A DNA stretch of 15,567 nucleotides from Bacteroidales bacterium (GTDB taxonomy: Bacteria; Bacteroidota; Bacteroidia; Bacteroidales; SMBSF77): positions 1 through 15,567 of the forward strand of contig JAIOTT010000380.1 in the NCBI GenBank assembly GCA_021106655.1, given 5' to 3'. Below the pieces are notes generated by a model. The model was given only the letters and a program-made list of their open reading frames with translations. It searched no databases and was not told the origin of the DNA. Numbering within the stretch: position 1 is the first letter of the stretch; each line of letters begins with the position of its first letter. Both the position numbers and the translations under genes were made by a program. Positions 7,017 through 14,927 of the stretch are shown here, in pieces.

Positions 7017-10000
7017 ATGAAGAAACAGATACTGATCCTTATTTCGCTGTTTGTCAGTTTTACTGTTATAGCTCAAACAGAGACATACACACCTGCAGTT
7101 AAATACAAAGTAAATAACAATAGCACAAATGTAAAAAGTGCCAAGACTTGTGGCTGGTTCTTACAATTTTTGTATCCTACATGGGATAATACAGGTGAGG
7201 CTGGGTGCGAATCCGATGGTACATATTTCTATACAACAAGATGGAACCTCAACCTTTACTATCGTTATGATATTAATGGAAACTACTTAGCTACATTTGA
7301 CATACCAGGAACTTCATCAATCAGAGATCTTGCCTATGACGGAAATTATTTCTATGGTAGTCCTGTATCAAATACCGTTTATGAAATGGACTTTACTCCT
7401 GGTTTTGAGGCACTTATTAGTTCGTGGAATATGCCTGCCGGCATTACTGTCAGGTCCATTGCCTACGTACCTCCACCTACTGATGCATTCTATGTTAGTG
7501 ACTGGGCAGGTAATGAATCCTGGAGTCTTGTCACCAGAGACAATGGCTCAGGATCCGGCACACTTATTTTAGAAATTCCAATAACCAGTCACCAAGTAAA
7601 CGGAAACTGGGGGCTTGCATATGACGACATTTCACCAGGTGGACCATACCTTTGGGGACTTTGCCAGTCATTCGACCCTACCCAGATCAACGGGTGTCAC
7701 TTAGTTCAGGTCGAAATAGCAACAGGACTCCAAACAGGTGTCTGGCGTGATATTGGTAACGATCCTCAGGTTAATATTCCGGGCGGATCAGCAGGTGGAT
7801 GTTTTATCGAACCTCTCACAGCTTTCCCTGGAACAGTTTCTCTATGTGGTAATATTCAGAATAATGCATTATTCGGATACGATCTCGCATCAACCATACC
7901 TATGGATTGGGATGTTAGCCCTACTACTCTTATAACTCCCGTGAATTCAAATATCCTGGGTACTGCCGAAATTATTGAAGTCGAAATTATAAACAATGGT
8001 AATTTTGCTTTGACAAATGTACCTATTAACTATACAGTTGATGGCGATGCGGTTGTTTCAGAAACATGGACCGGTAATCTTGCATCTCAAGCTAGAACTA
8101 CATATGCATTTACACAAACTGCTGACTTTAGCACCCTCGGAGACCATAATATTTGCATTTATACAACATTAGCTATGGATCAGTGTCTTGACAATGACAC
8201 TCTTCATTCTATTGTTACCAATACTTATGGACAATATTGTAATGCGGGTGCTAATACTTGTAATGATGAATATATCGAAAGGGTTGAGGTTGGAAATATT
8301 GATAATAGTTCTGGCAATGGATGCCCTCTTGGGTATACAAACTTCACAAATTTATGTACATCCATAACAGCAGGCATCTCAGTACCAATTACTGTTACCA
8401 ATGGTAACCCATGGGCAAGCGACATTGTTACTGTCTGGATTGACTATAATAAGGATGGTGACTTTACTGATCCTTTTGAAGACAAATCGCTTCCAACAAG
8501 TGATGGCGGTTTAACATTTTCCGGTAACCTTATGCCTAACAACTTTAATACAGTACTAGATACCTCTACTATGAGGATAAGGTTACAGTATGGTGGTGTC
8601 CCTACACCTTGCGGTAACACAAGTTATGGTGAAGTTGAAGATTATTCAGTAATATTGATACCAGGTACTCCATGTATATTCTCTTGTGCTTCAGGAGCAA
8701 CTCCGGAACTCGAGCCTTGTGGCTTTGAGTGGAATGGTGGATGTAATATGGTAATACCAGCATATCAGGATCTCTTCCCGGGTGGTGAAATTGTTTGCGG
8801 CACTGCATGGTATGATGGTACTACAAGAGATACCGACTGGTATAGGTTTGTTCTGACAACTTCGAAAATTATTACAATAAAATGCGATGCTGAGTTTCTT
8901 GCATTTTTCGGAATTGTTGACATAAATAACGGATGTACAGGAGCCAACTGGTATCAAGGCTCTGCATATGGTCTCACAACAGGAGTTTGTGTTACCCCTC
9001 TCGACTCAATTCAATGGGCACTTCCTCCTGGAGAATATGTAGCATTCTGTGCACCTGACTTTGCAGCCGCGGCATTTTCATGTGCCGATAGTATGCAGTA
9101 TAACCTGCATTTTATTGTAAACAATCCACCACCACCTTGTGATGTTGTGTGTCCGGCAGGTGCAACACTTGAGTTTGAACCCTGTGGCGATCACTTGAAT
9201 GATGGATGCAATATGGCTGTTCCGGCATATCAGGATATAGCCTTTAACGAGACAGTCTGTGGTCAGGCGTATATTTCTAACACAACAAGAGATACTGATT
9301 GGTATAAGTTTACTATAAATGCAAACTCTGAAATTACTTTCACCGTCGAATCAGAATTTGTAGCAGATGTTGCAATTGTCGATATCAGTGATGGATGCGG
9401 CAATGAACAAATTATAGCATTTGATAATATTGATTCCTGCGAACTTGTAGATATTAATATGCAAATGGCACCCGGAACATATGCACTATTTATTGGTGTT
9501 GACTTTGGTATGTTAGGGTGGGCACCATGTGGCAGTAAAAATGATTATGTAGTAACGCTCACCCATAATGGACCCCTGACAAGTTATTGTGATGAGCTTT
9601 ATTCCTTTGGTTGTGTCAACGGGATAATTGACACTTTCCAGATAAATACTATTGTGAATAATGGTTCAGGATGTAGCCAGGGTGGATATAGTGACTTTAC
9701 CACTATGGCCACTAACCTTGAAGCCGGCCTCGAATATCCATTGAATATTGCAACCAACAACGATGATGAATATATTTCAATGTGGATCGACTTTAACGAC
9801 AACTTCTACTTTGATGCAAATGAAATCATTATTGAAGATTTCTGGGCTGAAAGCGGAAATCATATCTATACCGTTTCGGTTATCATTCCTTATACTGCAA
9901 CGCCTGGTTCACATAGATTAAGGATCAGGATCAACAATGCTGCATCAAGTGCAGATCCTTGTGCTCTTTACGATTATGGTGAAGCTGAAGATTATATGGT

Positions 10001-12950
10001 GAATATCACTCCACCGGGACCTTGTAATGTAGTGTGTCCTCCCAATGCCATTGCTGAACTAGAATCATGCGGATATGCAACTAATAATGGTTGTGATATG
10101 CCACTAAATCCAGCTTATGAAGATATACATGACAATGATATCATTTGTGGTACGGCATGGTTCGATGGCTTCTTCAGGGATACCGACTGGTACAAATTTG
10201 AAGTTGATTATAATACACCCATTACGCTTAAGGTAAAATCTGAATTTGATTATGAAATGACATTCTTCGACATTACAACAGGATGTCCTGCAGTATTACT
10301 TGAACAAGAATTTAATTATGCCTGCGATATTGGAACTATTAGCTATTTCTTCTATCCCGGAACCTATGTCGCAATGATCGGACCTGATGTGAACGGTTCT
10401 ACTATTAATTGTATTAATGATAATGAATATTGGCTTGAGCTGGATTTTGTTTGGGATCCGCCTTGTGTTGTTGATTGTCCACCAACCGCAACCATGGAAC
10501 TCGAAGCCTGTGGTGACTCTACCAATGATGGATGTAATCTTCAAGCGCCTACCTTTGGTAATATTGCGAATGGTGAAGTGATATATGGTACAGCATGGAA
10601 AAATCAGATTAGCGGTCATACAACCAGAGATACAGATTGGTACCTGTTTAACATTACCGAAACCTCTGATGTAAGCATACTCGGCCAAAGTGAATTTGAT
10701 TGTCAGGTAGCGATCATCGATATTCCATCTTGTCAGTCGTCAACAGTGATGACAACTAAGAATATTGATGTCTGTACTGACTTTAATGTTAAATATCAAG
10801 GATTACCTCCGGGAACCTATGTAGCATTTATTGCACCTCAAGCTGGTGATACCATGAGCTTTGTTAGCTGGAATAATCATTATAAGATCGAATTACTTGT
10901 TGAAGGACCAACATGGTGTCATTCTTCAGCAATTGACCCATATGATTCAAAAATTGACTCAGTTTCATTTAATACTATTATGCATGGTTCTTCGGATCCA
11001 AATTGCAGAATGTATTCAGACTTTACATCAATATCAACCGATGTTAAAATCGGATTTACATATCCTTTATCAGTGCAGACCGGTACTTGTCAAAATGACT
11101 TAGAAAAAGGTGTTAAGGTTTATATTGACTGGAACACTGATCACGATTTCTATGATCCGGGAGAAGAAGTTGCTGCATTTGGCCCAGATGTAACACCTAT
11201 GACATATAACACAACTGTGACTGTTCCGCTGAATGCAATGTCAGGCGCAACAACCAGAATGCGTGTTGTTTGTCGTGAAACTTCTGATATGAATCTTATT
11301 GATCCTTGTGGTGAGTATCCATATGGTGAAACTGAAGATTATACTATTAGTATTACTCCACGTATTGTAACATATACAGGACAAACACATGAAGATACTG
11401 TTCGCATTTGTGCCGGGAATGTAGTCATTCCGGTTATGGCTGATGAAGTCTATAATGTGGCCGGTATTTCAATGGAACTTAATATCAATCCGGCTATCTT
11501 GAGTTACTCAACAGTTCAGAATATTCATCCTGAATTGCAGGCTGGTAACTTAATAGTATTCCAGGCAGGTGCAGCAGTTAAGGTTTCATGGATAAATCCT
11601 ATTGGAACTGCAAACATTGGCTTCGGCACCATGTTCGAACTTGTATTTAACGCAACACCGGGACAAAGCCCACTTATCTGGGATATTGTTAATATTGGTG
11701 AATGTGAGTACAGCGATCCTAACCTGAATGTCCTGGCATCAACTTGGATAGATGGGTTAGCAGATGCTATAAACTGTTCCACTATTGATGGAATATTATC
11801 ATACGCGGATACTCTGTCACCACATCAGGCAATGAATGCAACAACGGTTTATTTGATGGATAATTTAGTTCCTGTTGATTCAACCGTTACAGATGTCATT
11901 GGATATTACTACTTTGATGTGTTACAAAATGGTGTTTATACAATTGGTGCTGCATCAAGCAAACAATGGGGAGGCGGAAATGCTAGTGATGCTCTTGCTA
12001 TCATGAGACATTATGTCGGCCTTAACCTCTTGTCGGGTCTTGCTGTTGAAGCAGCTGATGTTGATGCTTCCGGCTTCTCAAATACTCTCGATGCACTTTA
12101 TGTTGCACAAAGGTTCGTAATGATGATCCCCTCCTTCCCTGCAGGAGACTGGGCCTTTGAAGTACCAACAGTAACCGTTGACGGAACTGGTCCTATTTAT
12201 CAAGACTTCTTTGCACTGTGCTATGGTGATGTTAATGCTTCTTATATTGTACCATTCGTTAAATCTGCCCCTACTATCACACTTGATAATATTGGCGTGA
12301 AAGAGATCAGAGCTAACGAAGAATTTGAAGTAGCTGTAAGCGTATTGAACAACCTTGAAGTTGGTGCTATTTCATTAGTACTTGACTATCCAAAGGATAA
12401 ATTAGAAGTACAAGGTGTAAGAGTTAACACACCAAACGGAAACCTTCTTTACAATGCTATCGACGGACAGCTCAGGATCTCATGGTATAACCTCGAACCA
12501 GTTTCATTGAGCGCTAACGAAGCACTTCTTACTCTTGAGTTAAAAGCTATAGGTTCAGTAGAAAATGTAAATATCTCACTGGATGGTATCAGCGAATTAG
12601 GTGATAAGTATGCAACAGTTATTCAGGATGTTACATTACATATGCCTAAGTTACAAGCTGTACCAGGTTCACCGGATGATTACTCATTAAGCTACAACCA
12701 CCCAAATCCGTTTAATAAAATTACTCAGATTGAGTATAAATTACCGGAAGCAGGAAATGTTAACCTGACAGTATTTAACTTATTAGGAGAACAAGTTGAA
12801 GTTCTTGTTAACCAAATGCAAAGTGAAGGAACATATAAGATTGACTATGACGGTTCAAATCTCGTTCCTGGAGTATACCTTTACAAAATGGAAGTTAAAG
12901 GTGCAACCAAAGACTTTGTGAAAACAAGAATGATGGTTGTTACTGAATAA
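7017..12950 (+). CDS. Giant modular T9SS surface protein with GEVED, PPC, cohesin-like and dockerin-like domains
   Basis: The protein has 1977 residues. A signal peptide (1-20, ending IAQ) is followed by propeller-like repeats (about 45-290) and a CARDB-like domain (about 297-403). GEVED domains lie at 407-550, 857-1000 and 1300-1448, marked by GEVEDY (538), GEAEDY (988) and GETEDY (1437). Four PPC-like domains start near 557, 708, 1003 and 1150; each has an RDTDWY motif (R604, R758, R1054, R1204) and conserved cysteines. A cohesin-like domain follows (1452-1582, C1465 and C1563), then a small beta domain, a dockerin-like segment (1649-1701), a second cohesin-like domain without cysteines (1750-1880) and a T9SS type A sorting domain (1886-1977, NHPNPFN). 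No catalytic module is visible, so an adhesive or structural surface role is inferred. Domain assignments are from pattern recognition; the cohesin and dockerin names are the least certain. A strong terminator follows. Confidence 0.9.
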   Translation: MKKQILILISLFVSFTVIAQTETYTPAVKYKVNNNSTNVKSAKTCGWFLQFLYPTWDNTGEAGCESDGTYFYTTRWNLNLYYRYDINGNYLATFDIPGTSSIRDLAYDGNYFYGSPVSNTVYEMDFTPGFEALISSWNMPAGITVRSIAYVPPPTDAFYVSDWAGNESWSLVTRDNGSGSGTLILEIPITSHQVNGNWGLAYDDISPGGPYLWGLCQSFDPTQINGCHLVQVEIATGLQTGVWRDIGNDPQVNIPGGSAGGCFIEPLTAFPGTVSLCGNIQNNALFGYDLASTIPMDWDVSPTTLITPVNSNILGTAEIIEVEIINNGNFALTNVPINYTVDGDAVVSETWTGNLASQARTTYAFTQTADFSTLGDHNICIYTTLAMDQCLDNDTLHSIVTNTYGQYCNAGANTCNDEYIERVEVGNIDNSSGNGCPLGYTNFTNLCTSITAGISVPITVTNGNPWASDIVTVWIDYNKDGDFTDPFEDKSLPTSDGGLTFSGNLMPNNFNTVLDTSTMRIRLQYGGVPTPCGNTSYGEVEDYSVILIPGTPCIFSCASGATPELEPCGFEWNGGCNMVIPAYQDLFPGGEIVCGTAWYDGTTRDTDWYRFVLTTSKIITIKCDAEFLAFFGIVDINNGCTGANWYQGSAYGLTTGVCVTPLDSIQWALPPGEYVAFCAPDFAAAAFSCADSMQYNLHFIVNNPPPPCDVVCPAGATLEFEPCGDHLNDGCNMAVPAYQDIAFNETVCGQAYISNTTRDTDWYKFTINANSEITFTVESEFVADVAIVDISDGCGNEQIIAFDNIDSCELVDINMQMAPGTYALFIGVDFGMLGWAPCGSKNDYVVTLTHNGPLTSYCDELYSFGCVNGIIDTFQINTIVNNGSGCSQGGYSDFTTMATNLEAGLEYPLNIATNNDDEYISMWIDFNDNFYFDANEIIIEDFWAESGNHIYTVSVIIPYTATPGSHRLRIRINNAASSADPCALYDYGEAEDYMVNITPPGPCNVVCPPNAIAELESCGYATNNGCDMPLNPAYEDIHDNDIICGTAWFDGFFRDTDWYKFEVDYNTPITLKVKSEFDYEMTFFDITTGCPAVLLEQEFNYACDIGTISYFFYPGTYVAMIGPDVNGSTINCINDNEYWLELDFVWDPPCVVDCPPTATMELEACGDSTNDGCNLQAPTFGNIANGEVIYGTAWKNQISGHTTRDTDWYLFNITETSDVSILGQSEFDCQVAIIDIPSCQSSTVMTTKNIDVCTDFNVKYQGLPPGTYVAFIAPQAGDTMSFVSWNNHYKIELLVEGPTWCHSSAIDPYDSKIDSVSFNTIMHGSSDPNCRMYSDFTSISTDVKIGFTYPLSVQTGTCQNDLEKGVKVYIDWNTDHDFYDPGEEVAAFGPDVTPMTYNTTVTVPLNAMSGATTRMRVVCRETSDMNLIDPCGEYPYGETEDYTISITPRIVTYTGQTHEDTVRICAGNVVIPVMADEVYNVAGISMELNINPAILSYSTVQNIHPELQAGNLIVFQAGAAVKVSWINPIGTANIGFGTMFELVFNATPGQSPLIWDIVNIGECEYSDPNLNVLASTWIDGLADAINCSTIDGILSYADTLSPHQAMNATTVYLMDNLVPVDSTVTDVIGYYYFDVLQNGVYTIGAASSKQWGGGNASDALAIMRHYVGLNLLSGLAVEAADVDASGFSNTLDALYVAQRFVMMIPSFPAGDWAFEVPTVTVDGTGPIYQDFFALCYGDVNASYIVPFVKSAPTITLDNIGVKEIRANEEFEVAVSVLNNLEVGAISLVLDYPKDKLEVQGVRVNTPNGNLLYNAIDGQLRISWYNLEPVSLSANEALLTLELKAIGSVENVNISLDGISELGDKYATVIQDVTLHMPKLQAVPGSPDDYSLSYNHPNPFNKITQIEYKLPEAGNVNLTVFNLLGEQVEVLVNQMQSEGTYKIDYDGSNLVPGVYLYKMEVKGATKDFVKTRMMVVTE
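8235..11360 (+). repeat. Tandem GEVED-PPC-PPC supermodules inside the giant gene
   Basis: At protein level the order GEVED-PPC-PPC occurs twice, followed by a third GEVED. The GEVED domains begin at residues 407, 857 and 1300, giving periods of 450 and 443 residues. Landmarks recur in phase: an E-x-C-G plus G-C-N/D segment, RDTDWY and PGTYVAFI-like ends in the PPC parts, then YGExEDY in the GEVED parts. The DNA copies have diverged well beyond near-identity. Confidence 0.8.
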
Positions 12951-12978
12951 CCTACGTTATAAATAGGTTTTATTTTAT

Positions 12979-13015
12979 AAGAGAGAGTGCAAAATGCACT
13001 CTCTCTTTTTTTTTT
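12979..13015 (+). terminator. Intrinsic terminator of the giant gene
   Basis: A perfect 13-bp stem (12979-12991 with 12995-13007) around an AAA loop runs directly into a T-tract to 13015. It lies 28 bases after the stop codon. This is the strongest terminator in the window, and it implies that the following cohesin gene is transcribed separately. Confidence 0.92.
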
Positions 13016-13070
13016 AGATAATCAATTATAAATTATTTCCTTTGAGTATCTTTGTGGCTACTTTGCGGAT

Positions 13071-13158
13071 CTTTGTGTAACAGCTTTCTTAAGGATAGTA
13101 AAAACAGGAAAAAGCTATATCACAGAGCTACACAGAGAATTAACAAAGTTACACAAAG
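13071..13158. repeat. Inverted CTTTGTGTAAC repeats between surface-protein genes
   Basis: CTTTGTGTAAC at 13071-13081 is perfectly complementary to 13148-13158, and the adjoining AGCTTT (13082-13087) pairs with AAAGCT (13111-13116). Further degenerate CTTTGTGG and CACAGAG copies surround them. The same kind of sequence occurs at about 5210-5315, so this is probably a dispersed intergenic repeat and not a local operator. Confidence 0.55.
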
Positions 13159-13195
13159 GAAGTAGAAACTTTATTTTAGGACTAAACAGAACAAA

Positions 13196-14284
13196 ATGCT
13201 AAATAGTTATAACACAAATATTATTATCCGACCTAATTCTTATAAAAAGACAATAGCAATTTTTATCTTACTGCTGCCATATGTATTATCTTCTACACAA
13301 ACCATCACCACCACAACAGAGACAATAACATCCTGCCCCGGCACTGTTACAATACCTATAAATGTAACAAACTTTAACAATGTTGCCTCTATTTCCCTTA
13401 CTCTCGAATATTCAGGTGTGATGATGGACTATATTGGATTTAAAAATCCCCACCCCCAGCTTTCTTCAGGACCATTATTGATAAACGGCATCAATGATAA
13501 AGTGATAATCTCATGGTTTTCGCTTACTCCAATTAACATTGGATCAACGACATTACTGGAACTTGAATTTGATTATTTCAAAGATGATGCAAGTCTTTCA
13601 TGGGATACAGCAACTTCCGGAAATTGTCAGTACAGTAATTCACTAAGCAATATACCTGCCTTATTTATTGACGGTGGAGTAAATTCTTTACTTACACATC
13701 CTGATCTGCTTTTTCCACAAGACCAAAGCACAGAGGTTCCTCTTAATTCAATATTCAAATGGTCAGAATCTGATTGTTATCCTTCCTACAGAATTCAGGT
13801 ATCAAAAGATTCTGTCTTTTCAGATATTATTATTGCAGCCACAGGCTTAAGCGACACGGCTTATACTATAAATAATCTGGATTCTAATACGGTTTATTTC
13901 TGGAGAGTTAATGCAAGCATTTCCCAACAAACATCTCCATGGTCGCAAGCAACTAAATTTTCGACGATAGGTCCTGTGGGTATTTTTGAACACAATAATC
14001 AGAACAGCATTTTAAATCTATCCATATCTCCAAACCCAATTCAAGATCAAGGCAGTATAATGTTTGATTTACCTGAGCCAGCAAAAATCAGCCTTCTGTT
14101 CCATGACATCTCCGGCAGACAGGTCTACGAGTACTTCCCCAATAATAAATATGATAAAGGTTCGCAAATGTTAACTATCAATTTATCAGAACTTCCCACC
14201 GGAATTTTTACTTGTGAATTAAAAGCTTATTGCAATAATCAGATTTACATTCAGAGAAAAAAGATTATAGTGTTTAGTGATTAG
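13196..14284 (+). CDS. Secreted cohesin-like / fibronectin III-like protein with T9SS sorting domain
   Basis: The protein has 362 residues. A signal peptide with an unusually long N-region is followed by the hydrophobic stretch TIAIFILLLPYVL (about 19-31) and a likely cleavage near S33-Q35. A cohesin-like domain covers about 36-160, with C47 (SCPG), VASISL, NPHPQL, IISWF, C144 (GNCQY) and IDGG. An Fn3-like domain covers about 171-260 (FKWSES, RIQVSKDSVFSD, TVYFWRV). A T9SS type A sorting domain covers about 274-362 (SISPNPIQDQG, FHDISGRQV, LPTGIFTCEL). No enzyme motif is present. It should be exported to the cell surface or medium and may bind a partner through the cohesin face. Its cohesin domain is clearly related to residues 1452-1582 of the giant protein and to the next gene. 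The ATG at 13196 keeps the whole signal region. No clear promoter was found upstream. Confidence 0.85.
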   Translation: MLNSYNTNIIIRPNSYKKTIAIFILLLPYVLSSTQTITTTTETITSCPGTVTIPINVTNFNNVASISLTLEYSGVMMDYIGFKNPHPQLSSGPLLINGINDKVIISWFSLTPINIGSTTLLELEFDYFKDDASLSWDTATSGNCQYSNSLSNIPALFIDGGVNSLLTHPDLLFPQDQSTEVPLNSIFKWSESDCYPSYRIQVSKDSVFSDIIIAATGLSDTAYTINNLDSNTVYFWRVNASISQQTSPWSQATKFSTIGPVGIFEHNNQNSILNLSISPNPIQDQGSIMFDLPEPAKISLLFHDISGRQVYEYFPNNKYDKGSQMLTINLSELPTGIFTCELKAYCNNQIYIQRKKIIVFSD

Positions 14285-14381
14285 TTGCTATTGATTAGTG
14301 ATTGTTAAAAAGTATTTCCTTTTATCTGAAAATTGTTCAATACTTTCATTCCTCTGATCAGCAAAAAAAATATAAATAACT

Positions 14382-14389
14382 TACCTTTG
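14382..14389 (+). promoter_or_regulatory. Orphan promoter-like -7 box
   Basis: TACCTTTG, followed by CATCC, is an exact TAnnTTTG match in the typical Bacteroidota context. The only TTTG-like box upstream is TCTG at 14353-14356, 25 bases away, which is too far. The next start codon is over 530 bases downstream, so it would give either a very long leader or a short non-coding transcript across the GAGATATGAGAT repeats. Confidence 0.35.
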
Positions 14390-14437
14390 CATCCAACCAA
14401 ATTGCAATTTTCAGGGTCTTATTTATAACATAAGGCT

Positions 14438-14592
14438 ATGAGACTTGAGATGATGAGATTGGGAGGCTTTGAGATGTGAGATATGAGATGTGAGATATGA
14501 GATATGAGATTAAAGATAGAGTATTAGTCTTTATACTCACGTCTTGATACCTGATACTCATATCCTGACACTCAATACTTACATCTTAGTAC
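14438..14592. repeat. Purine-rich GAGATATGAGAT repeat with complementary-type right half
   Basis: A core of two exact 14-bp units, GAGATGTGAGATAT (14471-14484 and 14485-14498), plus a partial copy to 14510 lies within looser GAGAT copies from 14438. After a small hairpin (GAGTAT 14519-14524 with ATACTC 14533-14538), the DNA switches to ACTCA/GATAC-rich repeats up to 14592. The reverse complement of these resembles the left half. There is no open frame of note. It looks like a dispersed repeat of the kind seen between Bacteroidota genes. Confidence 0.65.
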
Positions 14593-14648
14593 TATCTATA
14601 AACACCTCTATCTCATCGATTTAGATCGCAGTAATTAATTAAAATAAA

Positions 14649-14680
14649 TTTGCTCATTAGACACAAAAATCATACTTTTG
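14649..14680 (+). promoter_or_regulatory. Promoter for the third cohesin gene
   Basis: TTTG at 14649-14652 and TACTTTTG at 14673-14680 are separated by exactly 20 bases, a full match to the Bacteroidota -33/-7 promoter. Transcription should begin near 14686, about 240 bases before the start codon at 14928. This is the best promoter in the window. Confidence 0.7.
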
Positions 14681-14689
14681 CATCTTAAT

Positions 14690-14723
14690 ATTCATATAAT
14701 TTTATATTTAAAATTATATGAAT
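14690..14723. repeat. Perfect 15-bp inverted repeat at the predicted transcript 5' end
   Basis: ATTCATATAATTTTA (14690-14704) and its exact complement (14709-14723) flank the loop TATT. The site starts about four bases after the predicted transcription start, so the mRNA would begin with this hairpin. It could stabilise the 5' end or act as an operator. A second pair of 10-bp arms (14739-14748 and 14808-14817) lies further down the leader. The stretch to 14927 is otherwise unstructured AT-rich sequence. Confidence 0.75.
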
Positions 14724-14927
14724 TCTTTAGTAGTAACTTATTGAAATTAAATAATATATAACAAATAAATTATAACTGAAAGATAAATTACCAGAAAGCT
14801 AAAATAGAATTTCAATAAATATTATTTCATTTATCACAGATAAGATGAGTGGGATAGTATGTTTTGTTATTAAAAAAAAATCAAAGAATCTAAAAAAATT
14901 AAATGCTTAATTTATAAAACAATTACA

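Noticed and set aside
10296..10688. A 130-residue open frame on the minus strand
   Set aside because: It lies wholly inside the giant gene, has no recognisable domain or promoter, and the sense frame has clear conserved repeats.
14858..14866. Promoter box TATGTTTTG close to the third cohesin gene
   Set aside because: It has three bases instead of two between TA and TTTG and no upstream TTTG at the proper distance; the box at 14673 is much better.
14690..14927. Riboswitch in the long leader
   Set aside because: Apart from AT-only inverted repeats, no conserved riboswitch core can be recognised.
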